64,000 bases of DNA from Aminobacter ciceronei (GCF_014138625.1 NZ_JACJHY010000016.1:1-64000), one strand, 5' to 3'. Counted from the first letter of the stretch, positions 1 to 8,945 are shown. The notes: generated from the letters alone by a model not told the origin. A program made the numbers and translations.

Positions 1-32
1 GAAAATATGCTCGCTTGAAACCGCAGTAATAA

Positions 33-45
33 ACGATAGTATCGT
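33..45. promoter_or_regulatory. Small perfect inverted repeat, possible operator
   Basis: ACGATA and TATCGT flank a single G in an AT-rich stretch at the left edge. A TTGACT hexamer follows at about 59-64. No gene starts inside the window on the left, so the controlled gene, if any, is outside. The symmetry is seen; the operator role is only a guess. Confidence 0.2.
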
Positions 46-171
46 GTCGCATTTCTAAGTTGACTGCTTTGTCTCATCTTTAAATTGCTGTGACATTGCT
101 GTTGCCCGGGTGGTGGCCGCTGACGGACATTCGGCCACGCCGCCTGCCATTGCGAGGCGTCCGGCGCGTGT

Positions 172-1797
172 CTAGGGCAGCCTGGTGAGCACCACGTCAC
201 GACCGCGATCGCTGTTGAGCACGATCGCGTCGCTCCTGATGCGAACACTGTAGAGCCACGGCAGCACCCAGGGCGCGATATGCCATTGGTCGTGGATGTC
301 GGTTTCGCTCGGGCGAGCGAGATACATGTCCGCATCGCATGCATCGAGCGAAAGCCGTGCCGTGCCAAAAGGCGATGTCACGCGCATGCTCCAGCGGCCG
401 TCAACATTTCCGATGCTTGCGGTCAAACCGCTCTCTGTGCTGCTGTACGTGCCAGACGGGTCGCTCCCGGTTTGCCTTGATGCTTCCACCCGTCGATAGC
501 GCCTTGAACGGCCGAACGTTTCGGTTCGTATGGATCCGTCCGCTTCCAACCAAAAGACAAATGCCGGCAGCGAACCACGGGCATGGAACTTACCCACTTC
601 CGGTTCCTCCAGTGCCGAGACGCCCATGCTGCCGACGATTGCCGGCAGTCCGCCCGACTCCTCGAGACCAAAGACGCGGCCGCCATCGTCGGATCGCCAG
701 AACCCGTAACGGGTCTCGAGGGATGCAATGCCTTCCGGCGAGAGCAGGCCGCCGGGGCTGCGGCCAAGCACGATGTCGAGCATGTCGCGCGCGAGCCCAA
801 ACGATGAAAAATCATCGTGATTGGACAAGACGATGATCGAGATGTCCTCCGACAGGTTGCGGAAAGATTCCGAACGCGAGCCGGCGATCCAGCCGCCATG
901 GCCGACGAGCGGAGCGCCCTTGTGGCATGTGTTGACGAGGCCAAGTCCATAGGGCGACGCGACGCCGTTGATCGTTACATAGGGCTTTCCCATGCGCTCG
1001 ATCATCTCGGCTGTGCCAACCTTTGGCTCCCGCAGGTTTTGCTGCCAGATGATCATGTCCGCCAGGGTCGACACCAGGCCGCCTTCCCCGCCGATCGCAA
1101 TGCCCCAGGCAGATTTGAGCCATTGGCCCTGTGGCCCACGGCGGTGATGATCCGCCAGACGGGGACGGATTTCGTCATCTCTCACCATCAGTTGCGTGTC
1201 GGACATCCCGAGGGGACCGGTGATGTAGTGCTCAAGCGCCTCGTTGAAACTCTTGCCTGTTACCTTCTCGATCAGTTCGGACAGCAGGAGAAAGTTGGAA
1301 TTGCTGTAGAGGAGGTCCGTCAGGGGCTCGAAATTGAGCCCCTGTTGCCGTGCGACGATCGCCTTTGCAGCCGACCTGGAGGACGGCGCGGTGATTGGAA
1401 TACCGGCCATGATCATCGAATCCAGGATGTCGCGAATGCCGCTGGTGTTCGATGCCAGATGGCCAAGCGTCACCCGGCTGCCCCAATCGGGCAGCCATGG
1501 AAAGTGATCTCGTATGTCATCTTCGAGCGAAAGCTTACCCTCACTCTCCAGCATGAGGATCATCAGCACAGTGAACTGCTTGCTTTGGGACGCTATTCGC
1601 ACCACCGAGCGGTCCGTCAGCGGCAGTCGATGGGCCAGGCTGGCAAGCCCCCTCGCCCGTTGATAGACAGGGCGGCCCTTGTGCAGAACAGCTACGGCGA
1701 CGCCGGGGCCGTCGGGCGATGCTGCCTCGGAGATACATGCATCAAGCAATGCGGCTTCGGTTGATCCGAGCGATCCCGAACGCTGAGAAACAGACAT
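172..1797 (-). CDS. Serine hydrolase of the class C beta-lactamase/D-aminopeptidase family
   Basis: Predicted penicillin-recognising serine hydrolase, 541 aa. The three catalytic motifs of the family are present in order and spacing: SxxK (S70-Q-S-K73), YxN (Y164-S-N166) and HxG (H301-G-G303). The catalytic domain covers roughly residues 15-345. About 190 further residues form C-terminal beta-rich extensions, the architecture of Ochrobactrum D-aminopeptidase (about 520 aa), which releases N-terminal D-amino acids from peptides. No signal peptide is visible, so it is probably cytoplasmic. It lies 67 bp downstream of a peptide-type binding protein on the same strand, which fits use of imported D-residue peptides. 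An esterase or beta-lactam-interacting activity cannot be excluded. Confidence 0.8.
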   Translation of the reverse strand: MSVSQRSGSLGSTEAALLDACISEAASPDGPGVAVAVLHKGRPVYQRARGLASLAHRLPLTDRSVVRIASQSKQFTVLMILMLESEGKLSLEDDIRDHFPWLPDWGSRVTLGHLASNTSGIRDILDSMIMAGIPITAPSSRSAAKAIVARQQGLNFEPLTDLLYSNSNFLLLSELIEKVTGKSFNEALEHYITGPLGMSDTQLMVRDDEIRPRLADHHRRGPQGQWLKSAWGIAIGGEGGLVSTLADMIIWQQNLREPKVGTAEMIERMGKPYVTINGVASPYGLGLVNTCHKGAPLVGHGGWIAGSRSESFRNLSEDISIIVLSNHDDFSSFGLARDMLDIVLGRSPGGLLSPEGIASLETRYGFWRSDDGGRVFGLEESGGLPAIVGSMGVSALEEPEVGKFHARGSLPAFVFWLEADGSIRTETFGRSRRYRRVEASRQTGSDPSGTYSSTESGLTASIGNVDGRWSMRVTSPFGTARLSLDACDADMYLARPSETDIHDQWHIAPWVLPWLYSVRIRSDAIVLNSDRGRDVVLTRLP

Positions 1798-1827
1798 TTG
1801 ATGTTCCGCTAATATTCCGCGACAAGA

Positions 1828-1858
1828 AGCCTGTCCCCGTGAGGAACGGGGACAGGCT
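1828..1858 (-). promoter_or_regulatory. Intercistronic 13-bp hairpin behind the binding-protein gene
   Basis: AGCCTGTCCCCGT (1828-1840) pairs perfectly with 1846-1858 around a GAGGA loop. It sits between the binding-protein stop and the hydrolase start and has no T-run on the transcribed minus strand. It is therefore more likely an mRNA 3'-end stabiliser or partial terminator, giving more binding protein than hydrolase, than a full terminator. Confidence 0.6.
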
Positions 1859-1864
1859 GGTCCC

Positions 1865-3394
1865 TCACTTCTCCAGCGACACGTTCCAGAACGAGGCCCA
1901 AGGAGACGGCCAGAAACCTTTCAATCCGGGCGCCTTGGCCGAAAGTGCGCTAAAATTTCCAACCTTGATTATTGGTGCTTGCTCCATGATCAGCGACTGC
2001 ACGGTGCCAAAAGCAGCAACGCGCTTCGCCGGATCGGCGGTGCCTGTCAGCGCCGTCATCGCATCCGCAATTTCTGGCGTGCTCCACCAGCCGACCGCCG
2101 TTGGAGAAAAGATATTGATCAGCGCCGGCTCAGCCAAGAACGGGCTGTGCGTGATGAAGATGTCCCACAATTCAGGATTCAGGATGCGCTGGGTCAGTGT
2201 CGCCCAATCGACGACCTCCATTTTCACGTCGAAACCAGCGAGCTTCAGGTATTCTGCAGCGACCAGCGCCATCTTGTAATGAAACTCGTACTGGCGGCTG
2301 GTCAGGATCCGCAGGGGCGTCGGCGTCGTCAGCCCGGCGTCGGTGAGCAGCTTCTTTGCTGCATCGGCATCGCCGACATCATAGTTGCCCTCAACACCGA
2401 CGTTGCTATGCCATTGGTATCCCTCCGGATACATTGCGCCCTCGACAGCAAAGAATTTCGGGTCGCCAAAGGCGGCAGCGAGCATATCGCTTTCGCTGAG
2501 GGCCGCCTGCACGGCCTTTCTCACCTTTACGTCAACAAGAACGCCTTGCTTGGCATTCATGCGCATCATCAGCCAACCGGAGTTCTGCAACAGAACCGCC
2601 TCTGACTTGCTGTCGGCGAGCCGGCCCATTTGTTCGACGGGCAGCGAGTCCGTATATGCAAATTGCCCCGCAATGGCCCCTTCGAGACGGGTGGAGGCGT
2701 CCGGTGCCGGAACGAACCTGATCTCGTCGAGATAAGCGATCCTCGCACCAGCATAACCGGAGCCTTCCTCGGCGCGCGGCTTGTATTTGTCAAAGCGCGT
2801 CAGCTGGATGTATTGATCCGGCTTGCGCTCCTTGAGCTGATAGGGGCCGGTGCCGATGACCTCGACCATCGGGTCTGCCTGCTTTTCGCTGGGCAGCATG
2901 ATCGCGGCGGAATTGTTGAATGCAAGCAGAGCCGGCAGTGCTGAATAGGGCTTGGTCAGGGTGATACGAATTGTCGACTGATCGACAGCCTCGATCTGCT
3001 TGACGGTCGGAGCGATCTGCTTACCCCGGCCTGCGAGCTTCATCCAGCGGTCCAGGGAAGCGACGACGTCTGCGGCGTCGAACTGGGTGTCGTCGTGGAA
3101 GACGACGTCCTGGCGCAGCTTGATGGTGTACACGGTCCCATCGTCGTTCACCTCGGGCATGCTCTCCGCCAGCAGCGGCGCGACATTCCAGTTCTTGTCG
3201 AAGGTAAAGAGCGTCTCGAAGATGTGCTGGCTGATCATGCCGACGAGATCTGTCGACGTAATCATCGCGTCGAGCGTTGGTGGCTCTCCAACCGTTGCGA
3301 CATTGATGATGCCACCTTTGGTCGGCTCCGCATAAGCCGCAGATGCAGTTGAAAGCGCGGCCAACGCAGAAACAAGAGCCAGTCTCATCGTCAT
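1865..3394 (-). CDS. ABC transporter substrate-binding protein, family 5 (peptide/nickel type)
   Basis: Periplasmic solute-binding protein of the DppA/OppA-like SBP_bac_5 family, 509 aa from the chosen start. A signal peptide of about 22 aa with a hydrophobic core and SAAYA-type cleavage region is followed by family-typical segments: GGIINVATVGEPPTLD near the N-terminus, HDDTQFDAADV and GTGPYQL. I placed the start at 3394 because GGGAGG lies about 9 bases upstream and the signal peptide begins there; a longer frame runs to 3439 but would cover the palindrome at 3424-3439. No permease or ATPase gene is adjacent, so it must use components from elsewhere or beyond the window. The D-aminopeptidase-like partner suggests a peptide ligand; this is inference. 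Confidence 0.85.
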   Translation of the reverse strand: MTMRLALVSALAALSTASAAYAEPTKGGIINVATVGEPPTLDAMITSTDLVGMISQHIFETLFTFDKNWNVAPLLAESMPEVNDDGTVYTIKLRQDVVFHDDTQFDAADVVASLDRWMKLAGRGKQIAPTVKQIEAVDQSTIRITLTKPYSALPALLAFNNSAAIMLPSEKQADPMVEVIGTGPYQLKERKPDQYIQLTRFDKYKPRAEEGSGYAGARIAYLDEIRFVPAPDASTRLEGAIAGQFAYTDSLPVEQMGRLADSKSEAVLLQNSGWLMMRMNAKQGVLVDVKVRKAVQAALSESDMLAAAFGDPKFFAVEGAMYPEGYQWHSNVGVEGNYDVGDADAAKKLLTDAGLTTPTPLRILTSRQYEFHYKMALVAAEYLKLAGFDVKMEVVDWATLTQRILNPELWDIFITHSPFLAEPALINIFSPTAVGWWSTPEIADAMTALTGTADPAKRVAAFGTVQSLIMEQAPIIKVGNFSALSAKAPGLKGFWPSPWASFWNVSLEK

Positions 3395-3423
3395 AATGCC
3401 AGTCCTCCCAGACTTCCAGTTTA

Positions 3424-3439
3424 ATGGAATATGTTCCAT
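3424..3439. promoter_or_regulatory. ATGGAA-N4-TTCCAT inverted repeat upstream of the binding-protein gene
   Basis: A perfect 6-bp inverted repeat with a TATG spacer, 30 bp upstream of the family-5 binding-protein start. Placement and symmetry suit a repressor or activator operator. The regulator could be the neighbouring AraC-type protein, although AraC proteins more often use direct repeats. Confidence 0.35.
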
Positions 3440-3863
3440 ATTTTAGAGGCTAGGCTTTTGTCGGTTCTTGTCAAACCATTTCTGCCGATCCAGTGGCATT
3501 GACGCTTGGGCCAATGCACGTCGATCCCTCTTCGCCGAGCTACTTCGGGGCGCGAAGGTTTGCCCGGTTAGGATCGGCCCTGATGGCATGGAACCGCGTG
3601 CCCACGCCCACACGGCCGTGAAGCTTGGCGTTGCGCTTCAGTTGTGGAGCGGCGCCGCGTCAGCGGTCCCTGATCTGGTGGAGCTGATGCCTGGACCGCG
3701 GCTGGATCTCGATATCGCCAGGCGACATGGCCTGCGTCTGGTCTTGCTGCCATGGCCGAACCTGCCGAGATATATTGTATATATATACTTAAATTTATGT
3801 GCATCTTAAAAGCAACTTCATGAATAGAGGATAGTTTGATAATTGATCACCTCCGTAGGTCGC
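3440..3863. other. Intergenic region without a supported gene
   Basis: About 420 bp between two divergent genes. The middle (3480-3770) is GC-rich and open on both strands, but the encoded peptides resemble nothing I recognise, carry no ribosome-binding site and end in low-complexity AT-rich sequence. The right part (3770-3850) is AT-rich with a TA-repeat run and probably carries the promoter of the AraC-type gene. A decayed gene remnant is possible. Confidence 0.4.
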
Positions 3864-4967
3864 ATGGGGTGCGATGTGGTCTTGTCAAGTATATTTCCCG
3901 AGATGCAACAGACCGGTACGAATGGCTCAAAAGTACAGACTCTCAATTATTCAGTCTCAGGTGATACGGACTCTGATAGCTTTAAATCTTGGCAACAGCT
4001 TCTGGCGTCGCTGTTCAGGGTGACGCGGCCGTTTCATCGGCGAGAGCATGGTTTTTTCGCCTCGCTGACCGTTTACCACCTAGGCTTGGCGCTGGTTCTG
4101 CACGGAAAGAGCGATGCCGTGCGTTACTCGCGATCCGATGCCTGGACCCTGCGCGATGACTTGGATCACCTTTTCATCCATGTCTGTAGCCAGGGCGGCG
4201 GCCATCTCAGGCGCGCCGGCGAGAGCAGGCGACTGAACCATCTCGACGTCGGGATCGTCGACCTGGCAAGCCCGCTCGATTTCGTCGCCTATGCCAGCGA
4301 AAGCGTAAGCCTTGTGTTGCCGCGATCGCTCCTGTCGCCGACCACCGGCGAACTGGACAGGCAGCATGGCCGCATTCTGTTGCGGGATACCCCGGTTGGC
4401 GGTCTGCTTGGGCAGCACATCGTGACCTTGTGCCAGACGGCGCCACGGCTATGGCTCCACGAGGCGGTGGCGCTCGCTCGGGTGACGGCGAACCTGGCCG
4501 ACACATGCCTGGGCATCGGCGCCGTCTCGTATCCGGCGCCCACGACGACGTCTCACGGCGGTCTCATGCGGTCCATCCGAGGTTACATCGAAGCGCGGCT
4601 GCATCAGCCGGACCTGGCGCCCGAAGAAGTGGCCTCAGCGTTCCTCATTTCGCGAAGCCAACTCTATCGGTTGTTCGAGACATCTGGCGGCGTCAGGCAC
4701 TACATCAGCCGCCGCCGCCTTCGCCGCGCGCTGCTCGACATCTGCAGCCCGGCCCTTCGCCATAGGCGTATCGGCGACATCGCCTACGATCTCGGCTTCA
4801 GGAATGAGGCTCATTTCAGCCGGATCTTCCACGACGCCTTCGGCAGTTCGCCCCGTGCTGCACGCGCTGCCAGCAAGCGCGGCGATGCTGAATGGCTCGC
4901 GGTCGCCTCTCCCGCACCGGGCGGTAATCAGCTGGAGCATTGGCTCAAAGAGTTGATGGCTGGGTGA
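3864..4967 (+). CDS. AraC-family transcriptional regulator
   Basis: Regulator of about 367 aa with an N-terminal AraC-binding-like sensor domain (roughly residues 40-200) and a C-terminal double helix-turn-helix (about residues 240-345). The second helix-turn-helix includes the family signature segment IAYDLGFRNEAHFSRIFHDAFG. The start is uncertain: the open frame reaches a TTG at 3843; I prefer the ATG at 3864 with a weak AGG before it, and ATG 3903 is also possible. It is divergent from the binding-protein/hydrolase pair, so it may control that operon or the next gene to the right. Effector unknown. Confidence 0.85.
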   Translation: MGCDVVLSSIFPEMQQTGTNGSKVQTLNYSVSGDTDSDSFKSWQQLLASLFRVTRPFHRREHGFFASLTVYHLGLALVLHGKSDAVRYSRSDAWTLRDDLDHLFIHVCSQGGGHLRRAGESRRLNHLDVGIVDLASPLDFVAYASESVSLVLPRSLLSPTTGELDRQHGRILLRDTPVGGLLGQHIVTLCQTAPRLWLHEAVALARVTANLADTCLGIGAVSYPAPTTTSHGGLMRSIRGYIEARLHQPDLAPEEVASAFLISRSQLYRLFETSGGVRHYISRRRLRRALLDICSPALRHRRIGDIAYDLGFRNEAHFSRIFHDAFGSSPRAARAASKRGDAEWLAVASPAPGGNQLEHWLKELMAG

Positions 4968-5121
4968 CCTACCCACAGGCGCCTCGCGGTGGAGAGCCAG
5001 CAGAGCTTGCTGGGACAGACAGACATGTTTTTGGGACGCCAGCCGGAGGACGGGCCTCCGAAATTGCGACAGATTATATTTAGCGGCGTGGCGGAAGGTT
5101 ACTTAAAATAATACGAAATAT

Positions 5122-5137
5122 TCTTGGAGTTCCAAGA
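5122..5137. promoter_or_regulatory. TCTTGGA-GT-TCCAAGA inverted repeat
   Basis: Perfect 7-bp arms around GT in an AT-rich stretch about 75 bp upstream of the 302-aa gene. Position fits an operator in its promoter. It shares the TGGA/TCCA theme with the repeat at 3424-3439 on the other side of the AraC gene, with a different spacer. Confidence 0.3.
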
Positions 5138-5211
5138 GTTTCGTGGGAGCGCGCTTCGCGACGATTTCTGTTGTGTCTGATTTTTGTCAACCATAGTTCC
5201 AGGAGGCCAAA

Positions 5212-6120
5212 ATGGCGAAGCTACACATCTACAAGAAGGTCGGGAATACATGGACGAAGATCGCCAATGGTGACGGCACCGTCAGCACCGACGAGCCGTT
5301 CACGGTTACCTTGTCGTCAGGGTCCGTCACCAGCGGAAACACCTACGACATCAGGCAAGGCCAGTCGGTGACCGGCGACCTGTGCAATTGCACTGCGGTC
5401 AACGGCAAGAACGCGACCTTCAGCGCGGCGGCGGCCGACGAGGTGGAGACCTACGAACGGGATGTCGCACGGCAGAGCCTGGCGAGCTTCTACGCGGCCC
5501 TGGACGCGGTGTCCAAGGCAGTGACAATCCTTGTCGATCTCGATGACCTGGCCACGCTCAAGACCAACAACTACGCCATGTGCTTTGCCAAGAAGGTCGC
5601 CTCCGGCAGCGACGGCGGCAGCTACAACGTCGTCTGGCAGTCGCTGACCAAATATGTCTACAGCACTGCCTTCTCGTGGACGCCTCAATTCTCGCTGTTC
5701 GGCACCAATGTCTTCGCCGACACGGTGACGGTCACGGCGACAACCAACCAGCGGGCGCTCGGCCTCGGCCAGCAGTGCCTGCTCGACGCGAACGGTATCC
5801 TGCAGCCGCCGGCGACCGGCGGTCCAGTCACCGGTGTCTCCATGCAGAACCAGTTCGGCCTGATCCACCCGGCGCTGAGCCAGATCTCGACGCTGAACGG
5901 TGTCCAGCAGACGACGCCGCTCTACGTGGCGCCCAGCGGCATGGTTCAGGGCTCGGTGACGCTGACCCCGATCGACACCGTGATGGTGTGGTTCCAGCAG
6001 GACATCGCCACCTCGACGATGTTCAGTTCGGCTCGCTCCATGTCCACCGAGATCGACCTCACCTCGACCAACACCGCCACCCGCCTCTACAAGGGCGGCC
6101 AGTGGTCGACCCCATCCTGA
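5212..6120 (+). CDS. Unrecognised 302-aa protein
   Basis: A well-supported gene: a strong AGGAGG lies 5 bases before the ATG and a hairpin follows the stop. I do not recognise the family. The sequence is rich in Thr, Ser, Val and Asn, with alternating polar/hydrophobic stretches typical of beta-structure (for example TFSWTPQ-like and TVTVTATTNQ segments). A short helical part lies near residues 80-105, and a Cys pair CNC sits near residue 59. There is no signal peptide or membrane segment. The N-terminus begins with a beta strand (MAKLHIYKKVG) that resembles small beta-sandwich binding modules. A cytosolic binding protein, or one released by a leaderless route, is possible; no function is assigned. 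Confidence 0.75.
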   Translation: MAKLHIYKKVGNTWTKIANGDGTVSTDEPFTVTLSSGSVTSGNTYDIRQGQSVTGDLCNCTAVNGKNATFSAAAADEVETYERDVARQSLASFYAALDAVSKAVTILVDLDDLATLKTNNYAMCFAKKVASGSDGGSYNVVWQSLTKYVYSTAFSWTPQFSLFGTNVFADTVTVTATTNQRALGLGQQCLLDANGILQPPATGGPVTGVSMQNQFGLIHPALSQISTLNGVQQTTPLYVAPSGMVQGSVTLTPIDTVMVWFQQDIATSTMFSSARSMSTEIDLTSTNTATRLYKGGQWSTPS

Positions 6121-6125
6121 CCTGC

Positions 6126-6164
6126 AAAGACTCCCGGGCGGTGCTCGTCGCCCGGGAGGTCTTT
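6126..6164 (+). terminator. Hairpin terminator after the 302-aa gene
   Basis: AAAGAC-CTCCCGGGCG pairs with CGCCCGGGAG-GTCTTT, a long GC-rich stem with an A-tract on the left and a short T-run on the right, starting 6 bp after the stop. Confidence 0.75.
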
Positions 6165-6210
6165 CGCGGCAACGCAATACCCCCTCACCATCGTTCGGCG
6201 CTCGTCGCAC

Positions 6211-6250
6211 CTGTCATGAAACCATCATGCTGTTGTCATCGCGCTGAAAT
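6211..6250 (+). promoter_or_regulatory. Candidate Pho box: four 7-bp half-sites at 11-bp period
   Basis: CTGTCAT (6211), CCATCAT (6222), TTGTCAT (6233) and CTGAAAT (6244) start exactly 11 bp apart, each separated by 4 bp. This is the architecture of PhoB sites (CTGTCAT-N4 direct repeats) known from E. coli and rhizobia. The run ends about 50 bp before a gene for a secreted phytase-like esterase, so phosphate-starvation control is a coherent prediction. The repeats are seen; PhoB binding is inferred. Confidence 0.65.
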
Positions 6251-6301
6251 CTCATTGCCCCAAACGAGGACCGCAATTCCGTTCAGGCAAAGAGGTTTCC
6301 C

Positions 6302-8497
6302 ATGTCACGCAAGCTCCTGCTTTTGACGTCCGCGCTGGCGGCGTCCGCAGCCTTCCCCGCTTATGCCGACCAGGCGTTCAACCGGATCGCCACCTTCCCG
6401 GTCGCAACCAATCTGCCGGCTGGCGTCGACGCCGCGACCCTGACCTCGTCGGAGATCATCGCCGCGACCGAAGACGGCATGACGCTGGTCTATTCCGACA
6501 GCCCGCTCGGCGCCGTCGGCTTCATCGACATCACCGACGCCAAGGCGCCGAAGGCTGCCGGTATCGTCAAGATCGAAGGCGAGCCGACTTCCGTCACGGT
6601 CCTGGGCGGCAAGATCTTCGCCGGCGTCAACACATCGAAGACCAAGCAGGAGCCTTCGGGCAACCTGACCATTATCGACCTCGCCTCCAAGGCAATCGAC
6701 GCCTCCTGCGATCTCGGCGGCCAGCCGGACTCGGTGGCGCTGAGCAAGGACGGCAAGTTCCTCGCCATTGCGATCGAAAACGAGCGCGACGAAGAGCTGA
6801 ACGAAGGTGCGCTGCCGCAGCTGCCGGCCGGCAATCTGAAGATCGTCTCGTTGAAGGACGGTACAGCCGACTGTGCGTCGATCAGGACGGTCGACCTGAC
6901 CGGTATCGCAGCGGTTGCGCCGGAAGACCCGGAGCCGGAATTCGTCGCCTTCAACGAAGCTGGAGAGATCGCCGTCACGCTGCAGGAAAACAACCACATC
7001 GCCATCGTGGATGCAGCCTCGGGCAAGGTCGTCTCGCATTTTTCGGCAGGCGAAGTGACGCTCGAAAACGTCGATACCAAGAAGGATGGGGCGCTCAGCT
7101 TCACCGGCAAGGTCGAGAACGCTGTGCGCGAACCCGATGCGGTGAAGTGGCTCGACAATGATCGTCTCGTCGTTGCCAATGAAGGCGACTACAAGGGCGG
7201 TGCGCGCGGCTTCACCATCTTCTCCAAATCAGGCGAAGTGCTCTACGAGTCCGGTCCATCCTTCGAATACCAGGCCGCCGCTGCCGGTCACTATCCCGAT
7301 GCCCGCAACAAGAAGGGCATTGAGCCGGAAGGCCTGGAGTTCGCCCAGTTCGGCGATGAGAAATACATCTTCGTAGCCGCCGAGCGGGCGTCGCTGATCG
7401 GCGTCTACAGAGACACCGGCAAGGAGCCGGAATTCGTCCAGTTGCTGCCCTCGGGCATCGGCCCCGAGGGCCTCGTCGCCATCCCGCAGCGCAACCTGCT
7501 GGTCACTGCCAACGAGACGGATCTCGGCGAGGACGGCCTCGCACGTTCGCATGTCATGGTCTATGAACTCGGCGAAGGTGCAGCCAACTATCCGCAGATC
7601 GTGGCAGCTCCCAACGAAGACGGCACGCCGCTCGGCTGGGGCGCACTTTCGGGTCTCGCCGCCGACCCCAAGGAAGCCGGCAAGCTTTATGCGGTGTCGG
7701 ATTCGGTCTACCGCTCGGCGCCGGCGATCTTCACCGTCGACACCACCAAGACCCCTGCCCTGATCACCGCAAAGACCGTCGTCACGCGTGACGGCAAACC
7801 GGCGCAGAAGCTTGATCTCGAAGGCCTGGCACCGGATGGCAAGGGCGGCTTCTGGCTCGCCTCCGAAGGCCGTACCGACAAGCTGACCCCGCACGCCATC
7901 TTCAACGTCAACGCCAAGGGTGAGATCAAGGAAGAGATAGCGTTCCCGGCCGAACTGCTGGCGCACGAGACCCGCTTCGGCCTCGAAGGCATCACCACGC
8001 TTGGCGAAGGCGACGACCTGACCCTGGTCATGGCGATCCAGCGTGAATGGGCAGACGACCCCAAGGGTCAGGTCAAGCTCCTGGCCTACAAGCCCAAGGA
8101 CAAGGAATGGTCGGCGGTCCGCTATCCCCTCGACAAGACCGAGAAGGGCTGGGTCGGCCTGTCGGAAATCACCGCCCATGACGGCAAGCTGTTCATCGTC
8201 GAACGCGACAATCTGATCAGCCAGGAGGCCGTCAACAAGCGTCTCTATTCGGTCGCGCTCGATGGCTTCAAGCCGGCCAAGCTCGGCGGTGAGCTGCCGG
8301 TGGTGGCGAAGACGCTGGTACGCGACCTGGTGCCGGATCTCAAGGCCGCGACCAACGGCTACGTCGTCGACAAGGTCGAAGGTTTTGCCATCGATACGTC
8401 GGGTGAGGCCTTTGTCGTCACCGACAATGACGGCGTCGACGACTCTTCGGGCGAAACCCTGTTCATTCGTCTGGGCAATATCGCAGCGGTCAACTGA
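6302..8497 (+). CDS. Secreted esterase-like protein of the phytase-like family
   Basis: A 731-aa exported protein: the first 22 residues are a classic Sec signal peptide (hydrophobic core LLLLTSALAASAAF, cleavage after AYA). The rest resembles the esterase-like domain of the phytase-like family (PF13449 type), a beta-propeller fold. Repeated EGL and DLEGLAPDGKGGFWLASEG segments occur near residues 345 and 505, and further blade-like repeats of D-G-K/S-G turns run throughout. It probably acts on phosphate esters or related substrates in the periplasm, but members are poorly characterised and catalysis cannot be proved from sequence. The gene stands alone between two hairpins and behind a candidate Pho box. 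AGAGG lies 6 bases before the ATG. Confidence 0.8.
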   Translation: MSRKLLLLTSALAASAAFPAYADQAFNRIATFPVATNLPAGVDAATLTSSEIIAATEDGMTLVYSDSPLGAVGFIDITDAKAPKAAGIVKIEGEPTSVTVLGGKIFAGVNTSKTKQEPSGNLTIIDLASKAIDASCDLGGQPDSVALSKDGKFLAIAIENERDEELNEGALPQLPAGNLKIVSLKDGTADCASIRTVDLTGIAAVAPEDPEPEFVAFNEAGEIAVTLQENNHIAIVDAASGKVVSHFSAGEVTLENVDTKKDGALSFTGKVENAVREPDAVKWLDNDRLVVANEGDYKGGARGFTIFSKSGEVLYESGPSFEYQAAAAGHYPDARNKKGIEPEGLEFAQFGDEKYIFVAAERASLIGVYRDTGKEPEFVQLLPSGIGPEGLVAIPQRNLLVTANETDLGEDGLARSHVMVYELGEGAANYPQIVAAPNEDGTPLGWGALSGLAADPKEAGKLYAVSDSVYRSAPAIFTVDTTKTPALITAKTVVTRDGKPAQKLDLEGLAPDGKGGFWLASEGRTDKLTPHAIFNVNAKGEIKEEIAFPAELLAHETRFGLEGITTLGEGDDLTLVMAIQREWADDPKGQVKLLAYKPKDKEWSAVRYPLDKTEKGWVGLSEITAHDGKLFIVERDNLISQEAVNKRLYSVALDGFKPAKLGGELPVVAKTLVRDLVPDLKAATNGYVVDKVEGFAIDTSGEAFVVTDNDGVDDSSGETLFIRLGNIAAVN

Positions 8498-8519
8498 TCG
8501 GATGACGTCAGTCGAAACG

Positions 8520-8551
8520 AAAAAGCCGCGGCATCGATGCCGCGGCTTTTT
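8520..8551. terminator. Bidirectional rho-independent terminator
   Basis: A perfect 32-bp palindrome: five As, a GCCGCGGC-rich stem, then five Ts. It lies between the phytase-like gene and the convergent STAS gene and should work in both directions. Confidence 0.9.
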
Positions 8552-8588
8552 CTGCTGTCCGGCGTTGCGGAGGCTGGATGGTGTTCGT

Positions 8589-8939
8589 TCAATCGATCTG
8601 CAGGACCAGCGCCGGATGCAGCTTCTTCAGGTTCGGCAGCGACTTCGACTGCCATGGGATCTCGGAGCTGCCGCGCACGACGAGTTGCACATCTGGGTGT
8701 TTGCGCACCTCGATGGTGAACTTGGCCAAAAGGTTGATGCCGGATGAGTTGAGAAATTCGAGGTCGGTCAAGTTGAGCGTCATCGTCTCAGGCTTTTCAG
8801 CCAGAATGGCGGTCATGACAGCCAGCACCGGCGCATAGGCTTCGGAGCCGGCAAGCCGCATGGAGCCGTCGAAATAGACATCGCTGTTTTCGGTCCAGAC
8901 GCGATAGTCATCGGTTCTTACTTCCATGTGCGCCTTCAT
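8589..8939 (-). CDS. STAS-domain protein (anti-anti-sigma-factor-like, slr1659-type)
   Basis: A 116-aa single-domain STAS protein. The segment [18 protein letters not shown] (about residues 57-74) is the conserved strand-helix that carries the phosphorylatable serine of SpoIIAA-type antagonists. Such proteins bind a partner kinase when unphosphorylated and are reset by a PP2C-type phosphatase. It is the last gene of a five-gene minus-strand operon, 6 bp after the ATPase gene, and the phosphatase is encoded two genes upstream. The likely role is the switchable output of this partner-switching module; the final target is not visible. Confidence 0.85.
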   Translation of the reverse strand: MKAHMEVRTDDYRVWTENSDVYFDGSMRLAGSEAYAPVLAVMTAILAEKPETMTLNLTDLEFLNSSGINLLAKFTIEVRKHPDVQLVVRGSSEIPWQSKSLPNLKKLHPALVLQID

Positions 8940-8945
8940 TCTTTC

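Noticed and set aside
3468-3809. Open frame of 113 codons (and an opposite-strand frame) between the binding-protein and AraC genes
   Set aside because: No ribosome-binding site, no recognisable family, and the end runs into TA-rich sequence; treated as intergenic.
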